Assembly (NCBI GenBank): GCA_013912105.1
Contig: JACERY010000016.1
Coordinates: 1-42,930, forward strand
DNA: 42,930 bases
DNA from: Acidimicrobiales bacterium
GTDB taxonomy: Bacteria > Actinomycetota > Acidimicrobiia > Acidimicrobiales > UBA8592
Direction: 5' to 3'
Shown here: positions 41,636 to 42,930 of the stretch, piece by piece
Numbering within the stretch: position 1 is the stretch's first letter
Layout: each line of letters opens with the position of its first letter
The notes under the pieces: generated by a model
What the model saw: only the letters and a program-made list of their open reading frames with translations
Databases searched by the model: none
What the model was told of the DNA's origin: nothing
Program-made: the position numbers and the translations under genes

Positions 41636-41656
41636 CTTTGGAATGAGCATCCAAAG
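41636..41656. promoter_or_regulatory. Inverted repeat upstream of the MFS gene
   Basis: CTTTGGA, 7-bp spacer ATGAGCA, TCCAAAG: perfect 7-bp arms over 21 bp, 26 bases before the MFS ATG. A TATAAG at 41623-41628 just upstream could be the -10, which would place the repeat over the transcription start as an operator. No -35 is convincing. Confidence 0.45.
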
Positions 41657-41682
41657 CCGTTCCGAGTCACTAAGGTTGAGTG

Positions 41683-42924
41683 ATGAGTATTAGCGAAAAA
41701 ACTGGAAAGTACACGGCTTTTCGTGCTTTCTCTCACAAAGAATTTCGCCGTTTCTATATTGGCTCAATAGCTGCGCAAATGGGTTTTTGGTTCTCGCATA
41801 TTTCTTATCAAGCTTTAATGGCTGACTTAACCAATGATGAGCTATGGGTATCTCTACTCTTTGTCGTTACTTTTATTCCAGTATTAGCGCTAGGCCCTCT
41901 AGGTGGCTTACTCGCTGACCGCTTAGATAGAAAAAAACTTTTACTCTCAACATATGCTTCACTAATTGTCATTTCTTGCATACAAGTCATACTTGTGGCT
42001 ACCGATTCAATTTCACCATTTGTCCTTCTCTGTACATCATTTTTAGTTGGAATCGTAATGGCTGTTTTAGCTCCTGTAGTTCAAGCCGTTACTGCCAATA
42101 CTGTTCCCCATGAAGATCTATCAAGTGCTATTTCTTTACAGGCAATGGCATCAAATGCCAGCAGAGTTCTTGGCCCTGCACTGTGTGCACCTCTGGTGAG
42201 TAGTAATTTATACGAAGTTTCATGGTCCCTTTATGGAGTAGGGGCTGCCCTAGCTCTAGTGGTAGCTGCTGGAATAACCCTATTCCCTTACGACTTAGAG
42301 ACCGAACGCATCCCAATCGTTCAAAGCCTATCTGATGGAGTTCGCCATGCGAAGGGGAGAAAAGCAGCTTGGCAAGCATTACTGCTTGTTAGCTTTATAT
42401 CAATTTTCGGAGTTTCTCATGTTGCATTGACACCTTCATTTACTGCAAACAGCCTCGGAAGGTCAAGCAGCGATTTCGCGTGGCTAGGAGCAGCTACTGG
42501 ACTTGGAGCCCTAGTTGGTGCCTTAGCTGCCGGAAGTTTCACCGCAAAATCCAGTCTTCGGAGAGGTGCTTTATTTGCTATCCCCTATAGTTTACTTCTC
42601 ATTACTTTTTCGAGAGTTACAGATTTCACTACCGCTATTGTTCTTCAGTTGTTTGTTGGGTTTTTCTATATAGCTTCCTTTACGACTCTTCAGGTCGTGG
42701 TGCAAGAACTTATTGAAGAGAAATTTCGTGGTCGTGTGATGTCTTTATTCAATATCGCTTGGGCTGGCCTTGTTCCTGTCGGAACATTGATTATGGGACT
42801 GACTGCTAGCTCTAAGGGCTTAGGTTTCGGTGCTGCAGATACTATCGGCCTAACGTCAGTAATTTGTCTTTGCTATATCTCTTGGGTCGTTGCTCGCGAT
42901 ATCTTTAAAGCCACACGTTCTTAA
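41683..42924 (+). CDS. MFS transporter, EntS-like exporter
   Basis: A 413-aa major facilitator protein with about 12 hydrophobic helices. The N-terminal AFSHKEFRRFYIGSIAAQMGFWFSHISYQALM and the loop GGLLADRLDRKKLLLSTYASL (the MFS A-motif between helices 2 and 3) fit the MFS_3/EntS group of exporters. A late VQELIEEKFRGRVMSLFNIAWAGLVPVGTLIMG is also typical. The cargo is unknown. The ATG at 41683 is preferred, with AAGG seven bases before it; a GTG at 41680 is the alternative. An inverted repeat covers the probable promoter, suggesting induction by a repressor encoded elsewhere. The window ends six bases after the stop. Confidence 0.88.
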   Translation: MSISEKTGKYTAFRAFSHKEFRRFYIGSIAAQMGFWFSHISYQALMADLTNDELWVSLLFVVTFIPVLALGPLGGLLADRLDRKKLLLSTYASLIVISCIQVILVATDSISPFVLLCTSFLVGIVMAVLAPVVQAVTANTVPHEDLSSAISLQAMASNASRVLGPALCAPLVSSNLYEVSWSLYGVGAALALVVAAGITLFPYDLETERIPIVQSLSDGVRHAKGRKAAWQALLLVSFISIFGVSHVALTPSFTANSLGRSSSDFAWLGAATGLGALVGALAAGSFTAKSSLRRGALFAIPYSLLLITFSRVTDFTTAIVLQLFVGFFYIASFTTLQVVVQELIEEKFRGRVMSLFNIAWAGLVPVGTLIMGLTASSKGLGFGAADTIGLTSVICLCYISWVVARDIFKATRS

Positions 42925-42930
42925 AGATAA

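Overview
The window is a gene-dense stretch of a bacterial chromosome, about 40-45% G+C by eye. It carries 42 protein genes and no RNA gene, insertion sequence, phage gene or CRISPR array that I can see. The gene families point to an actinomycete: IpdA/IpdB/IpdC-type steroid enzymes, alpha-methylacyl-CoA racemase, two F420/luciferase-fold oxidoreductases, a CtpE-like P-type ATPase, DUF3048 and paired acyl-CoA dehydrogenases. The modest G+C and short intergenic gaps would suit an uncultivated aquatic lineage such as a marine acidimicrobiian. That placement is inference.

Left part (1-11.3 kb): the 3' end of a D-Ala-D-Ala dipeptidase; a DUF3048 lipoprotein; a coupled pair of PLP fold-type II enzymes; a divergent cytochrome P450 of CYP142/CYP125 appearance; a minus-strand group (membrane protein, SDR, luciferase-fold oxidoreductase); and a plus-strand trio (3-alpha-hydroxysteroid-dehydrogenase-like SDR, acyl-CoA synthetase, SnoaL-like protein).

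Centre (11.3-25.9 kb): the core is a steroid ring C/D catabolic island. A minus-strand run reads ipdA-ipdB-ipdC, two acyl-CoA dehydrogenases (IpdE1/IpdE2-like), a small unknown ORF, a hotdog thioesterase, and then the unrelated genes LMW phosphatase, hemolysin III and TrmH methyltransferase. From the same divergent promoter region, which holds a 7-7-7 bp inverted repeat, a plus-strand run reads SDR, metallo-beta-lactamase-fold hydrolase, F420-type oxidoreductase. A second minus-strand run converges on it: FadA5-like thiolase, 306-aa SDR, IpdF-like SDR, alpha-methylacyl-CoA racemase. Together these suggest CoA-linked breakdown of a sterol or bile-acid side chain and of the C/D-ring propionate intermediate. 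The crotonase-type ring hydrolase (EchA20), a HIP-CoA ligase clearly like FadD3, ring A/B genes and a KstR-type regulator are not in the window.

Right part (25.9-42.9 kb): a 432-bp intergenic region rich in short repeats; three unrecognised proteins; two periplasmic-binding-protein-like lipoproteins without permeases, 11 kb apart; a Nudix hydrolase; a P-type cation ATPase; a methyltransferase; an aldehyde dehydrogenase divergent from an N-acyl-D-amino-acid-deacylase-like amidohydrolase; a second thiolase; a second amidohydrolase; an Hsd4A-like SDR; and an MFS exporter. No transcription factor gene was recognised anywhere in the 43 kb.
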